Assembly: GCF_940670685.1 (NCBI RefSeq)
Contig: NZ_OW711693.1
Span: 248,001 to 312,000, forward strand
Reading direction: 5' to 3'
DNA length: 64,000 nucleotides
Source of the DNA: Anaeropeptidivorans aminofermentans
Lineage (GTDB): Bacteria; Bacillota; Clostridia; Lachnospirales; UBA5962
How positions within the stretch are numbered: position 1 is the first letter of the stretch; the number at the start of each line of letters is the position of its first letter. Below, one piece after another: positions 53,446 through 63,175 of this stretch. A model generated the notes under the pieces. That model was not told the DNA's origin. It worked only from the letters and a program-made list of their open reading frames with translations, and did not search any database. A program made the translations under genes and the position numbers.

Positions 53446-53678
53446 TATAGTAAATTTCAAATGAAACAGTAATAAAAATCGTATATTTTACGCTTAGTGA
53501 ACCTGGAAACACTTACAGGGAAACTGTTAAAGTGTTTTCAGGCGAACGCCCCCTTACAGCCAACAAAGATATTTTAATCTTTGTTGGCTATGAATGACTT
53601 TAAACATAGGGGTTTTATATGTTTAAGCTGTTCATGAAAAATAGTTTTTTATTGCATCCTTCAGTGAAATTTACTATA
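53446..53678. repeat. Family B repeat, copy B3
   Basis: TATAGTAAATTTC to GAAATTTACTATA, 233 bp. It matches B2 almost base for base over TTAGTGAACCTG.AAACAC, GTGTTTTCAGGCGAACG and AGCCAACAAAGAT / ATCTTTGTTGGCT, although the two are 25 kb apart. Confidence 0.88.
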
Positions 53679-53811
53679 AAAAGCTTTAGGAGCTTACTTT
53701 TTATTATTTTTCATTCCCATTATACAATCTCTATTTATTATATTTAACAAACAAGCTTACCTCTAATGATTATCAATGTATTCTTAATCATTTGGGAAAG
53801 AGGAATATTGC

Positions 53812-53848
53812 ATATAAAAAGGTACTTCCTTGGGAAGTACCTTTTTAC
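53812..53848 (-). terminator. Terminator of the adhesin gene
   Basis: AAAAAGGTACTTCC TTG GGAAGTACCTTTTT, with further Ts on the minus strand (TATATG). It follows the adhesin stop by about 10 bases. Confidence 0.9.
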
Positions 53849-53857
53849 TAAATATGA

Positions 53858-56800
53858 TTAAGCTGATTTATTAGGCTTTTTTGTAAGAAAAATAAATGCG
53901 CCTGCAAGAAGCATGCTTCCGGATACTAAATATACCATGTTGTTTGATTCTATGCCTGTCTTTGGATTCTTTTTCTTGTCTGTGGCAAATTCGGCGGAAC
54001 CTAAAGGCGGTATTTCTACTAAAATGTCTTCATAAGTTCCATCGGGGTGTGTAACCCTTATAACAAAGCTGTCTTCACCGGTGAAGCCGGGGTCACGGGT
54101 GTAGGTCCATTTACCGTCTTCATCGACTGTAACCTTGCCGTTTTTCGGAGGAACTGAAACGAGAGGAATTTCCTCATCGGGAATTTCAATTTCACCTTCT
54201 TCTTCAGGTTCAGGTACGGGTTCAGGGCTCGGTTCCGGCGGGATTACAGGTTTCTCTGGTTCTGGCGGAGTTACAGGTTTTTCGGGTTCTTTTGGTTTCT
54301 CTGGCGGCTTTGGATCTGGGTCCGGATCGGGTCTATTGGGGCCGTCTGGCCCCGGAGGCGGGTCAGATTCTGTTCTGTTTGTTATGGTAATTGCCTTTTC
54401 AAGAACATTATCATTATCTTCTCCTAAAACTACCTTACTTACAGTGCTATTAAGTATATAGCCGGAAGGAGCTTTAATTTCCTTTATATAGTATGTTCCA
54501 TATTCAAGGCTAGGGGCTTTAGCTATACCGTCATCCCCTGTTGTAATTTTTGCTACCACCTGATTATTTTCATTTCTTATTTCAAATTCTGCGCCTTTAA
54601 GAACTCTGCTGTTGTTCTCATAAGCTACTTTTTTGATAATAAGAGTACCTAAAGGTATTTTCGTATTTTCAATGGGTTCTGTGGTTAAATCAATCGTAGC
54701 GCCGTCATCTGCTATGAAGAATTCAATTATTTTTCCAGCTTCATTTAAATAATAGCCGCTAGGAGATTTAGTTTCTTTGAGAAAATACTTTCCATAAGGA
54801 AGGTTTTCTATTGTTGCAGTTCCGTCTTCTCCGGTAACAATATTAATATCTAAAGGGGTTTTGGAAACTCTCTCGCCTTCTATACCTGCAGCAGGAAGAA
54901 TAGGATATAATTTAAATTCTGCCCCCTTGAGAGGTGTTTGGTGTGAATCCTTATCAACCTTTTTAATGATAAGTGTTCCTTTAAGGCTTTTATTTACTAC
55001 GGAATAAGATTCTGAGCCGTTTCCGCCTATGCCGGCATATACAGTTTCCTCTTCTTTTGTAACTTTGGCTTTCCATTCATCATCGGATTTCTCATAGCCG
55101 CTTGGTGCAGAGATTTCTTTTATGATATAGTCTCCGTATTCCATGTTGTAGAAAGAAATAAGTCCGTCGGAATCGCTTGCAGCTGTTGTAAGAAGTACTG
55201 TAGGAGCAGAAGCCTTATAAATTCCAAACTCTGCACCCTTAAGCGGCGTTTTAAGTCCATTATCGCTTACCTTGTAAAGATGAATGGTACTTTTAACCTT
55301 TTCGTTGGCTATGATTATTTCGGTAGTACTTGTTGGAGGGATTTCAGTTATTCTTTCTGCTTCTTCAGGCAGTTTATAGCCTTCAGGGGATTTTGTTTCC
55401 ACAAGTTTGTATTGAGCATTCTTTTTAATTAAAATGACTGCTGTACCATCTTCGCCTGTAGTAACCTTCCCTACAACTTCATTATTAAGCACCAAATCAA
55501 ATTCTGCTCCGGGAAGAGCCGTGTTTGGGTTGTTTGTATCAATCTTTTTAATAGTTACAAGCCTTAAGTTCCCGCCGATGCTTCCGCCGCTGGTGCTTGT
55601 ATCTACTGTAGCTGTTTCGCGGTCATTATTGTTGCCTTGTTCAATCTTTGTACCTTGACCTGTAAACTTAACGTCATTCTTTGCAACTACAGGTCCTGAT
55701 TTTGCATATACAACGGTTGTATATTTAATCTCATATTTTTGATTTATTACAGAATCAGTTCCGTTTACTGAATTATTCCATTCAAGCGTAAATGAAACAG
55801 GATATCCCGACGCATTTTTGGTAAATGTCAAGATATAATCCGTATCAAGAGTGAGTTCCTCGTCGGTGTCAAGATTTGTAACTTTAAAAGATTCGTCATC
55901 GTAAGCGTGCACGCCTTCCAGGGAATCTGTAATTTTGGCATTTTCTACTAAAGAGCGGCTGTCATTTACGGTAACTGTCCATGTAAGCTCTCTTCCGTTT
56001 TTAGAAACGGCTTTTGACGCAAAGCTATCTGTATGGGATGAGAAATCTACCTCGGCTTCAAATTTGTCCCGATTTTCTACAACGGCTTTATTTTCATACT
56101 TTGCTGCTGATTCATCGGTGAATTTTGTACTATAGGTTATGAGATAAGGTCTATTTTCAGGCAATGTTATTTTAAAGCCTGTAATCGTTTCAGCGCTGTC
56201 GCTAGGTAAATACTCAACAGCTATACTATCTGTTACATCAACAAGATTTTGCACGTCTCCTGCTGCATTAAGAGAATAAGAGAATATTTTAATACTTTCA
56301 GCTTTAAAATTCTGAACGGTGCCGGCACCAATGATAGTATCTTCTACTGTAAAAGGAGGCGTATATTCAGATAAATGGTTTACCCAAATGCTCCATTCAA
56401 TTTCTCTGTTTTTCGCATCTAATTTGCCTTTTTTCTCACCGTTATTTGCGGCTCTGTCGGTGATATCATAGTGGGCATCTTTGTCAGTGGTTCTAGGCTC
56501 TGTATCATCAAGCTCTTTCCAGCTGAAGTTGACTGTATTTTCATACCTTTTTACTTCTCTTTCATCCGCTGTTGTACCTTTTAAATCTCTGTCAAAATCA
56601 GTAACATATACGATTGTATATACACTCTCTTTTAAGTCACTATTAAATTTAACTTCGAAGCCGATGATCTCTCCGTCGCTTTCGGTAGGAGTATACGTGT
56701 AATCGTTACCTGTACCTTCTGTCAAAAGAGAGCTTCCTTTATATACTTTAGGAGCTTCTTTAAGTTTAAGCCCTGCGCTCAGCGTATCTGTTACAACAAG

Positions 56801-59242
56801 CTCTTTGATAGGGGTTTTGGCAGGGTCAATGGTAATGGTCCAGGTCATTGTTTTGGCAGAATAATCTATGCTTGTAAAGTCTTTTTTAAAGGAGTTCTGA
56901 TCAAGCGTCTGCGTAACGTCTTTTTCTAAATCTCCCTCATAGCCATATCCCGGGCCTGTTCCGAGTCCTTCTGCGCCGTGGGTAAGCGTGGCTGTGTTTT
57001 TAAACGTAGCCGGTTCATCTTCGCCATCGCCTGTGCCTACGTGCGCTTTGTCTACCTTTGTTCGATACTCTATTTTATATTCTTTATCTATATCCCCTAA
57101 GGTAAAAGTTAAATTTGTAGCACCATCGCTATTAGCAGTCTTAGCGGTGGCTGTTTTGCTTGCATCTTCGCTGTATGTTGCAGGGGAAGAAGTATTTGTT
57201 CTTTCGGATATTTTAATGCTTCCGCCTACAAGAGCATGATTTCCTTCTAGGATATCCGTTACAACAGCATTTTTAAGCGGAGCGCCTACACTGTTTACAA
57301 TAATCGTCCAGCTGAAGTATTTGTCTTCGGAATATTTTCCGCCTTCGGGATGCACTTGTTCTCCTGTTTTATGAATCATACCGTTATTGCCTCTGTTAAA
57401 GGTCACGGTTTTTTCAGCAGGGTCTCCCTTAGGGGTTTCGGAACCGTCTACATATACCTTTGCACTGTTTGTAAAAGAAGTTTTAGTATAATCTGTTATA
57501 TCAGTTATATAAGTAATCGTCCATGCTTCGCTGGTCGTGTAAATAGGGATTTCTAAAATGGTATTGTTTCCAGATGGTGTTTCTGTAGGGGTTACAATTT
57601 TTGTATTGGATACAGAGCCGATTACAGTCAAGCTATCCTCCCTGTATTTTAATCCGGCAGGTAAGGTATCCTTAATTATAAGAGAATTAAGCGGAAGTTC
57701 ATTCTCGTTTACTGTAAGGGTCCATGTAATATATTGCGGATTGTACCTGGAACTTTCAACGCCGTCAATACCGTCATTAAGCACCCCATTCTTTTCAATG
57801 TATTTGGGATTTGCAGGTGTAACTTTGCCTATGATTGGGGTTTCGTTATTAAGCAGAACGGTATTTTCAAGAGGGCTGTTGCCTATGCCGTCCTGCAAAG
57901 GATTATATGTGGTTTCGTATATTATTCTATAAGCTTCTTCTATCGTCCCAAGATCTAAAGTCCAGCCGTCTGTAGGTGTTCCTACAGAGAGAGTTCCTTT
58001 TGATATGGGACCACCGGGCTTAACTTCAGGAGCATTTGTTCCTGTAATATCAATTTTAAGTTCATAAATTTCAAAGCTATCGGCTTTATAAGCATGATTT
58101 GGCCCTATGGTATCTATAATTGTTGCATCAGTTATTTTTTCCAGGCCTTTGTTAACGTCTATCGTCCACTGGATAATGCCGGGGGCAGTGATCTTCCCCT
58201 CTTTATATATAGGGCTAAAATTATCTGCGGGTTTTATATAAATAGGTACGGTAATGGTATTATCTTCGGAGATTGGAAATTTTAATTCAGAATGATTTCC
58301 GTCTCCTAAATCTAATTCTTCAAGGGAAAACTTAGTTTCAAGCCATGCGGTTCCTTTTACGCCAAAAAGTGCATTTGCATCTGCCATAAATGTAACTCTA
58401 AGCTTAGGACTTCCGCCTTCCGCAGCAGGTAAAAATTCATACTTTGCTAATATTTCATCTTCTTCACCTTTCAGCTCACCCTGATGCTCACCGGTTGATA
58501 TAGGAAAATATTCAGGAAGGTCTATTTCTATGTAGTCACCTGAACTAAAGTTTGCTGTATCCTTAACTTCGAATTCATACTCAATGCGGAAAACGTCATC
58601 GGCCTCAAACCTTCTGTCTTTCAAAGGCTCTTTTGTGATATCCTGCCAGTCTTCATCTTCTGGGTCTTCTTTATCGGTATATTTTACTATTATATTTGTA
58701 AACTTTGCCTGTTCGTCAGTGAGTTCCGTTCCCGTACTAAAAGGGCTAAACCCCAAAAGAGTACTGATCGCATTGATAGCGTTTTCTATCAATCCAGGTT
58801 TCTTTTCCTCTATGGGGGCGTTCTCTCCTTCGGTCTGGCCTTCTTCTAAGGGTGTTTCGCTCCCTATTTGACCTTCTTCGCCGCCGGATGCCGGGTTATC
58901 TTTTCCTTCAGGCTGGCCTTCCTCTAAAGGTGTTTCACCTTCAACTTGTTCACCTTCCTCTTCAGATTGATCTTCTTCAGATGGTTCTTCTCCTTCTTTA
59001 GAAGATTTTTCCTCGGAGGAGGCGTTTTCTGCTTCCTCCGTTCTGGTTTCCTCAGTACTGTCTTTGCCTTCAGTGGAATCACTGCCTGAATTTGGCTCTG
59101 CTGTTTCTGTTTTGTTTTCAGGAGATTCTTCCAAATAAGTTGTCGGAGAGTTGGCGTAAGCCTGGGGAGCCGAAGTAATCAAAAGTGCGGCCACTAAAAG
59201 CATACTCAAGACTTTGTGCCATACCTTTTTATCTTTTCTCAT
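53858..59242 (-). CDS. Large sortase-anchored adhesin with isopeptide-type and SpaA/Cna-B repeats
   Basis: The 1794-residue surface protein has a signal peptide at 1-30 (VLSMLLVAALLITSAPQAYA). An acidic Ser/Glu/Gly stretch (~31-155) contains the near-repeats ETPLEEGQPEGKDN and ETPLEEGQTEGEN. An adhesin head (~180-345) follows, then about six collagen-binding-B-like modules, each with W(T/S)IxVN and DT(L/I) stretches (IQWTIDVN, ITWTLTVN, FSWTIIVN, MTWTITID, IEWSIWVN, LTWTVTVN). Four SpaA/Cna-B domains end in E.KSPEGY, EISAPSGY, ETKSPSGY and EIKAPSGY. A Pro/Glu/Asp-rich wall-spanning linker, an Ig-like module (PKNGKVTVDEDGKWTY) and a sorting signal NPKTG, hydrophobic helix and KKPNKSA tail complete it. 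No sortase gene is in the window. AGAGAGGTG site; monocistronic. Confidence 0.93.
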   Translation of the reverse strand: MRKDKKVWHKVLSMLLVAALLITSAPQAYANSPTTYLEESPENKTETAEPNSGSDSTEGKDSTEETRTEEAENASSEEKSSKEGEEPSEEDQSEEEGEQVEGETPLEEGQPEGKDNPASGGEEGQIGSETPLEEGQTEGENAPIEEKKPGLIENAINAISTLLGFSPFSTGTELTDEQAKFTNIIVKYTDKEDPEDEDWQDITKEPLKDRRFEADDVFRIEYEFEVKDTANFSSGDYIEIDLPEYFPISTGEHQGELKGEEDEILAKYEFLPAAEGGSPKLRVTFMADANALFGVKGTAWLETKFSLEELDLGDGNHSELKFPISEDNTITVPIYIKPADNFSPIYKEGKITAPGIIQWTIDVNKGLEKITDATIIDTIGPNHAYKADSFEIYELKIDITGTNAPEVKPGGPISKGTLSVGTPTDGWTLDLGTIEEAYRIIYETTYNPLQDGIGNSPLENTVLLNNETPIIGKVTPANPKYIEKNGVLNDGIDGVESSRYNPQYITWTLTVNENELPLNSLIIKDTLPAGLKYREDSLTVIGSVSNTKIVTPTETPSGNNTILEIPIYTTSEAWTITYITDITDYTKTSFTNSAKVYVDGSETPKGDPAEKTVTFNRGNNGMIHKTGEQVHPEGGKYSEDKYFSWTIIVNSVGAPLKNAVVTDILEGNHALVGGSIKISERTNTSSPATYSEDASKTATAKTANSDGATNLTFTLGDIDKEYKIEYRTKVDKAHVGTGDGEDEPATFKNTATLTHGAEGLGTGPGYGYEGDLEKDVTQTLDQNSFKKDFTSIDYSAKTMTWTITIDPAKTPIKELVVTDTLSAGLKLKEAPKVYKGSSLLTEGTGNDYTYTPTESDGEIIGFEVKFNSDLKESVYTIVYVTDFDRDLKGTTADEREVKRYENTVNFSWKELDDTEPRTTDKDAHYDITDRAANNGEKKGKLDAKNREIEWSIWVNHLSEYTPPFTVEDTIIGAGTVQNFKAESIKIFSYSLNAAGDVQNLVDVTDSIAVEYLPSDSAETITGFKITLPENRPYLITYSTKFTDESAAKYENKAVVENRDKFEAEVDFSSHTDSFASKAVSKNGRELTWTVTVNDSRSLVENAKITDSLEGVHAYDDESFKVTNLDTDEELTLDTDYILTFTKNASGYPVSFTLEWNNSVNGTDSVINQKYEIKYTTVVYAKSGPVVAKNDVKFTGQGTKIEQGNNNDRETATVDTSTSGGSIGGNLRLVTIKKIDTNNPNTALPGAEFDLVLNNEVVGKVTTGEDGTAVILIKKNAQYKLVETKSPEGYKLPEEAERITEIPPTSTTEIIIANEKVKSTIHLYKVSDNGLKTPLKGAEFGIYKASAPTVLLTTAASDSDGLISFYNMEYGDYIIKEISAPSGYEKSDDEWKAKVTKEEETVYAGIGGNGSESYSVVNKSLKGTLIIKKVDKDSHQTPLKGAEFKLYPILPAAGIEGERVSKTPLDINIVTGEDGTATIENLPYGKYFLKETKSPSGYYLNEAGKIIEFFIADDGATIDLTTEPIENTKIPLGTLIIKKVAYENNSRVLKGAEFEIRNENNQVVAKITTGDDGIAKAPSLEYGTYYIKEIKAPSGYILNSTVSKVVLGEDNDNVLEKAITITNRTESDPPPGPDGPNRPDPDPDPKPPEKPKEPEKPVTPPEPEKPVIPPEPSPEPVPEPEEEGEIEIPDEEIPLVSVPPKNGKVTVDEDGKWTYTRDPGFTGEDSFVIRVTHPDGTYEDILVEIPPLGSAEFATDKKKNPKTGIESNNMVYLVSGSMLLAGAFIFLTKKPNKSA

Positions 59243-61740
59243 AAATACACCTCTCTTTAAATTGTTTATTATTTGTAAATACTACACAAGCATTATAGAA
59301 ATTTTTGTGCAATTATTTATATTGAGTGTAAGAGGGATTATACCATGTATTCTGCGGTTTATCAAGCCAAAAGAATTTGAATACTATCTAATAATAATTA
59401 TTAATAAAGAAATGCAAAACTGAAAATTTAGAGGTAATTTACATAATGAAAATTTTTAGAAATGAAAAAATCCTTGATTTTACATGATTATATTTAAGAA
59501 TATGGAAAAGTGAAAATGTTCAAAATATATTTTTAATAAAGAAAATGACTAAAAATTTAGAACAAATTTTGCATCTTGAGAAAAATACATATTATTATTT
59601 ATATATTACAATTTTTATTAATAAACAGAAGGAATTATATATATAGTGCACATAGGGGCAATTGAGAATCACTATTAATTGAAATAAAAAAGTGATTATT
59701 AATAATTTAGATTAGAATTCTACTTTGAGAATTGCATCTGTTTAACAAAGTTTGTATGAAAAAATAGGGAACTTTCGAAAACAAGAAATTAAGATTTTTT
59801 GAAACTTTTTTGAAGATTGATTTTTATCTATTTACACTTGAATAAATATTTAAGACTCTAGAGATGATTTTTCTTTATTTGACGTGGGCCAGTATTTTTG
59901 GATCTGATTGAGCTTATGGTGATGCCGGAGCATAAACAGTAAAAATATATCACATATAAAGGCATGGATGCAAGATATTTTATATTTTAATATTCTTACA
60001 ATCAAGAATAAGAATGCCCAAAGAGTATATGAAAAATCAGTTTATAGGAATATATTATGAAAAATGCTCTAAGTTTAGATAAAATGAATGATGATTTAGG
60101 CATATTAGACCTTATAAAGATGACGTTGACTTTTATAGATATAGACAGGAGAATGTTCTTCCTGTAATTACACTTATCATACAATAAGTATAATAAATAG
60201 TACTTGGAAATTATAATAATAGGATATAAAAATACCATATAGATACAGTAAAAATACATATAGTATACAAATATTAATACAATATTATAACAAATCAGTA
60301 TAAAATATTAAATATTATATCTTGTTTGTAGTATGAAATTAAAACATAATAGATACAATAAAAATACATCATAGGTTTTTATATGCACAAGTTTAATTTA
60401 ATATAAATAGAAGGTATAGCTAAGCTTTCATGATTAAATAAGGAGTGTCTTATAAAATAAGGGATGATTTTATCTTTAATTTAACGCAAGCTATTAAGGA
60501 AAGACATTTTAAGTCTGCCAAATTTAAAAATAAGCAGATGCTTTTAAAAATAAAGTACCGCGGTGAATAATACAATAAGGTCTTATAAAATAGGTGTTAT
60601 TGAGGACCTATTCATAATTTAATAATGGCTCATTATATAATGGATAAATTAAAGCTTATTTTATTCAACATAAAAGCACAAAAATAATAACAATATGATA
60701 AAATACATTTTTCTTATAAAAGTTAAAATTTTTTGTATAAAAGGTATTTGTGTTTTGTGAGAAAAATAATATTTTGGAGGCATAACTCCGCTTAAAGACT
60801 ATATTTTTTAGAGATAATACAATATTTTTATCAGAAAAATATGTATAAAGGAATTAATAAAAAATGCAAAAATGTATTTATATATTTGTTTTTTTGCTTA
60901 ATATTAAATACATAGGACATACAATGACTAATATTATTGTATTTTTTGAAAGAAAATACTATAAATAAATTTAAAATCTAATCATTAAATAAGATAATAC
61001 CTTTATAGTGATAATTTCCATAAAATATGAAGCCTTATTTAGCAAATAATGCAATTATCCGTTCTTTAGGGTATGCCTAAAGGGGGGAGGACTCTTATTT
61101 CCATGTTTTTTTCAAAGACTTTTCTTTTGTCAGATACCGGAGGTTTAAAATATGATTTGCAGTATTTTAATTTAGGCCGGATTTTTTTGATTGTACCACC
61201 GGAACTTACGTCTTTTTACAAATGATACTTTTTAAGCCCTAAAATATACTTTGGACTTGAGAGAAGCTTCTAATGCAGAGGTTTACTAGGCGCTTTTAAT
61301 ATATTTAATATTAAGGGAATTTGATTATTTTTAGGATGGCCTAAAAGCTTGAAATAAGTATAGGACGATGATAATATAGTAAATTGTCTGTTCCAAATAA
61401 TATAATGTATTTCCGTTTGTATTTAGGAATATTTTAGGTTATAATATTTCTTAATAAAAGAATATGGGGAATTTAGCCATATAAAACTATGTTTTTGTTA
61501 CTTTAGCAACGGAAACATAGTGAACTCTATCGGTTTTATTGTTTTATCTCATGGGAGTGCATGCTTAGGAAATCAAGATAATTGAAGGGCTTTACGTATA
61601 TTCTTTTATAGATTGCTTGTAAAATCATAGATATTGTCTGTTTCGCTATTTGCAAATAAAGCTTGAAGCCAGGATTAAATTTGATTTATAAACTGCTTCA
61701 AGGCCTTTTAAGTATAGATGGAAGGAAATCAATTGCTTAT
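59243..61740. other. 2.5 kb very AT-rich gene desert
   Basis: No convincing gene is present. The DNA is markedly more AT-rich than the rest and lacks the TATAGTAAATTT-type repeats until an ATATAGTAAATTGTC end near 61375. An 85-codon minus frame at 60002-60259 is low-complexity and rejected. A 36-codon frame with ATG at 60057 (MKNALSLDKMNDDLGILDLI..., TAA at 60165-60167) is the only one that looks faintly protein-like. Near-direct repeats of GTCTTATAAAATA occur at about 60447 and 60587. The segment probably contains the adhesin promoter at its left end and the GntR promoter at its right. Confidence 0.6.
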
Positions 61741-62466
61741 ATGAATAATGGATCGGTATCTCCGGCGTTTGACAAGGTCTATAAGGGCCTTGAGACAAAA
61801 ATACTGGAAGGTGAACTTAAATACGGAGAGCGTCTTCAGACGGAAAAATGGCTTTGCGACTATTATAAGGCCAGTAGGACAACTGTGAGAAAAGCAATAG
61901 ATGCTCTTATAAATAAGGGCCTTTTAGAAAGAAAACCCAATAAAGGGGTATATGTTTTATATACGAAATTTGATACCAGATTTCAAAAGCCTGCGAGTAT
62001 ATTTCAAGAGCTTACTCGTTCAGGTGTTAAAACTACGTCGAAAATCATTTCTTACAGAATATTATGGGACGAGAACAAGTTCATGGAAATCTTTGATTGC
62101 GGTCCATTAGATAATATCATAGAGATTTCAAGGCTGCGATATGCAGATGACGACGTTTTTTCTATACAGACTATATATCTTTTGGAAGAGGTTTTTCCCG
62201 ATTTTAACCCATGGGGCCTTGTGGGTAACCCTACACAGGATATTCTCTCCACAGGCTATAATATAGAAATAGGCAGCACCGTTCAGGTGGTAAATGTCGC
62301 TTCTTCGAGCAAAAGGCAAAGTGTTCTTTTAAACATTCCCCAGAAAACTCCCCTTTTATTTACGAAAAGTACTATGTATACGAAGGACAAGCGGGTTATT
62401 GAATATCAGGAAACCTATGTAAACACAAATAAAATACCTTATTCTTATCGGGTAAATATGGGCTGA
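61741..62466 (+). CDS. GntR-family transcriptional regulator with UTRA domain
   Basis: The 241-residue regulator has a winged helix at ~8-75 (FDKVYKGLETKILEGELKYGERLQTEKWLCDYYKASRTTVRKAIDALINKGLLERKPNKGVYV), matching GntR. Residues ~85-240 form a UTRA effector domain (IISYRILWDENKFMEIFDC, IIEISRLRYADDDVFSIQTIYL, and the final VIEYQETYVNTNKIPYSYRVNMG). HutC-subfamily members bind small sugars or histidine-pathway ligands; the effector is unknown. The ATG at 61741 is chosen because the homology begins right after it; an ATT with a better-spaced GGAAGG lies 9 bases upstream. No obvious target gene is adjacent. Confidence 0.9.
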   Translation: MNNGSVSPAFDKVYKGLETKILEGELKYGERLQTEKWLCDYYKASRTTVRKAIDALINKGLLERKPNKGVYVLYTKFDTRFQKPASIFQELTRSGVKTTSKIISYRILWDENKFMEIFDCGPLDNIIEISRLRYADDDVFSIQTIYLLEEVFPDFNPWGLVGNPTQDILSTGYNIEIGSTVQVVNVASSSKRQSVLLNIPQKTPLLFTKSTMYTKDKRVIEYQETYVNTNKIPYSYRVNMG

Positions 62467-62698
62467 AATTTGGGTTTTTACAGGTTGAAGAACAAATATA
62501 GAGTTATTTTTTTGGCGGCTTAGGTCGCTTTTTTAGAAACATGAAGATGATGGTATTTTATGTGAATTCCTTTAAAGCTTTTTATTGGCACCGGCTTTGA
62601 AACTCCAAGGAAAAAACGCAAAATTCTAAAATTTATCTTGACATTTTAGCATTTATGTAAGATAATAGCTTAGTCGGAACAAAGCGGCTTAATAATAA

Positions 62699-62770
62699 TG
62701 GGCTGTCGCCAAGCGGTAAGGCAATGGACTCTGACTCCATCATCCGCAGGTTCGAATCCTGCCAGCCTAG
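62699..62770 (+). tRNA. tRNA-Gln (anticodon CTG)
   Basis: A 72-base cloverleaf. Acceptor TGGGCTG pairs with CAGCCTA followed by discriminator G. The anticodon stem TGGA/TCCA holds a CTCTGAC loop giving anticodon CTG. The T arm is GCAGG TTCGAAT CCTGC. CCA is not encoded. It reads CAG codons. Confidence 0.95.
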
Positions 62771-62778
62771 TTTTTAAA

Positions 62779-62808
62779 AGGAACCGGATTATCGGTTTCT
62801 TTTTTGTT
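62779..62808 (+). terminator. Terminator of the tRNA gene
   Basis: GGAACCG GATTAT CGGTTTC then TTTTTTG. The following 62809-63072 bases are AT-rich, with a family D-type end (CATAAAAGCAAATTGGCTATA near 62938) and no gene. Confidence 0.8.
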
Positions 62809-63072
62809 TGCTATAAAATGTATGAAGGCCCTTTTGAAGTTTAAAAAATTTCTTATCCTTGAATTCATATGAATAATGGCATTGTAAATTTATTTTTTGT
62901 TATTTTATGTTCGCTATAACTAAAATACTCACAGGGTCATAAAAGCAAATTGGCTATACGGCAAAGGAAATTATGAAGCAATAAAGCTATTTTCCTAAAG
63001 AATGATGCTTTATTTAAGATTTCTGAAATGCATCAGGCATAAATTTATCTTATTACAAACAAGGCATATAAT

Positions 63073-63107
63073 AAAAAAGGAATCCTTTTTAAAGGATTCC
63101 TTTTTTA
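63073..63107 (-). terminator. Bidirectional terminator of the LacI-type gene
   Basis: AAAAAAGGAATCCTTTTTAAAGGATTCCTTTTTT; symmetric stem with Ts on both sides, about 70 bases after the stop of the minus-strand regulator gene. Confidence 0.85.
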
Positions 63108-63175
63108 TTATGTAAAGAATTTATAAATAATTTTAGGAAGCAAATATGTATAGGCTTCAGCAGGCGTATACGAAA

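Noticed and set aside
1804-53678. CRISPR array suggested by many dispersed repeats
   Set aside because: The repeats are long palindromes spread singly among genes, not short direct repeats with regular spacers, and no cas gene is present.
54135-54461. 108-codon plus-strand frame within the adhesin gene
   Set aside because: Gly/Ser-rich antisense of the Pro-rich linker, a shadow of the real gene.
60002-60259. 85-codon minus-strand frame in the AT-rich desert
   Set aside because: Tyr/Ile/Lys-rich low-complexity translation with no start signal; typical chance frame in AT-rich DNA.
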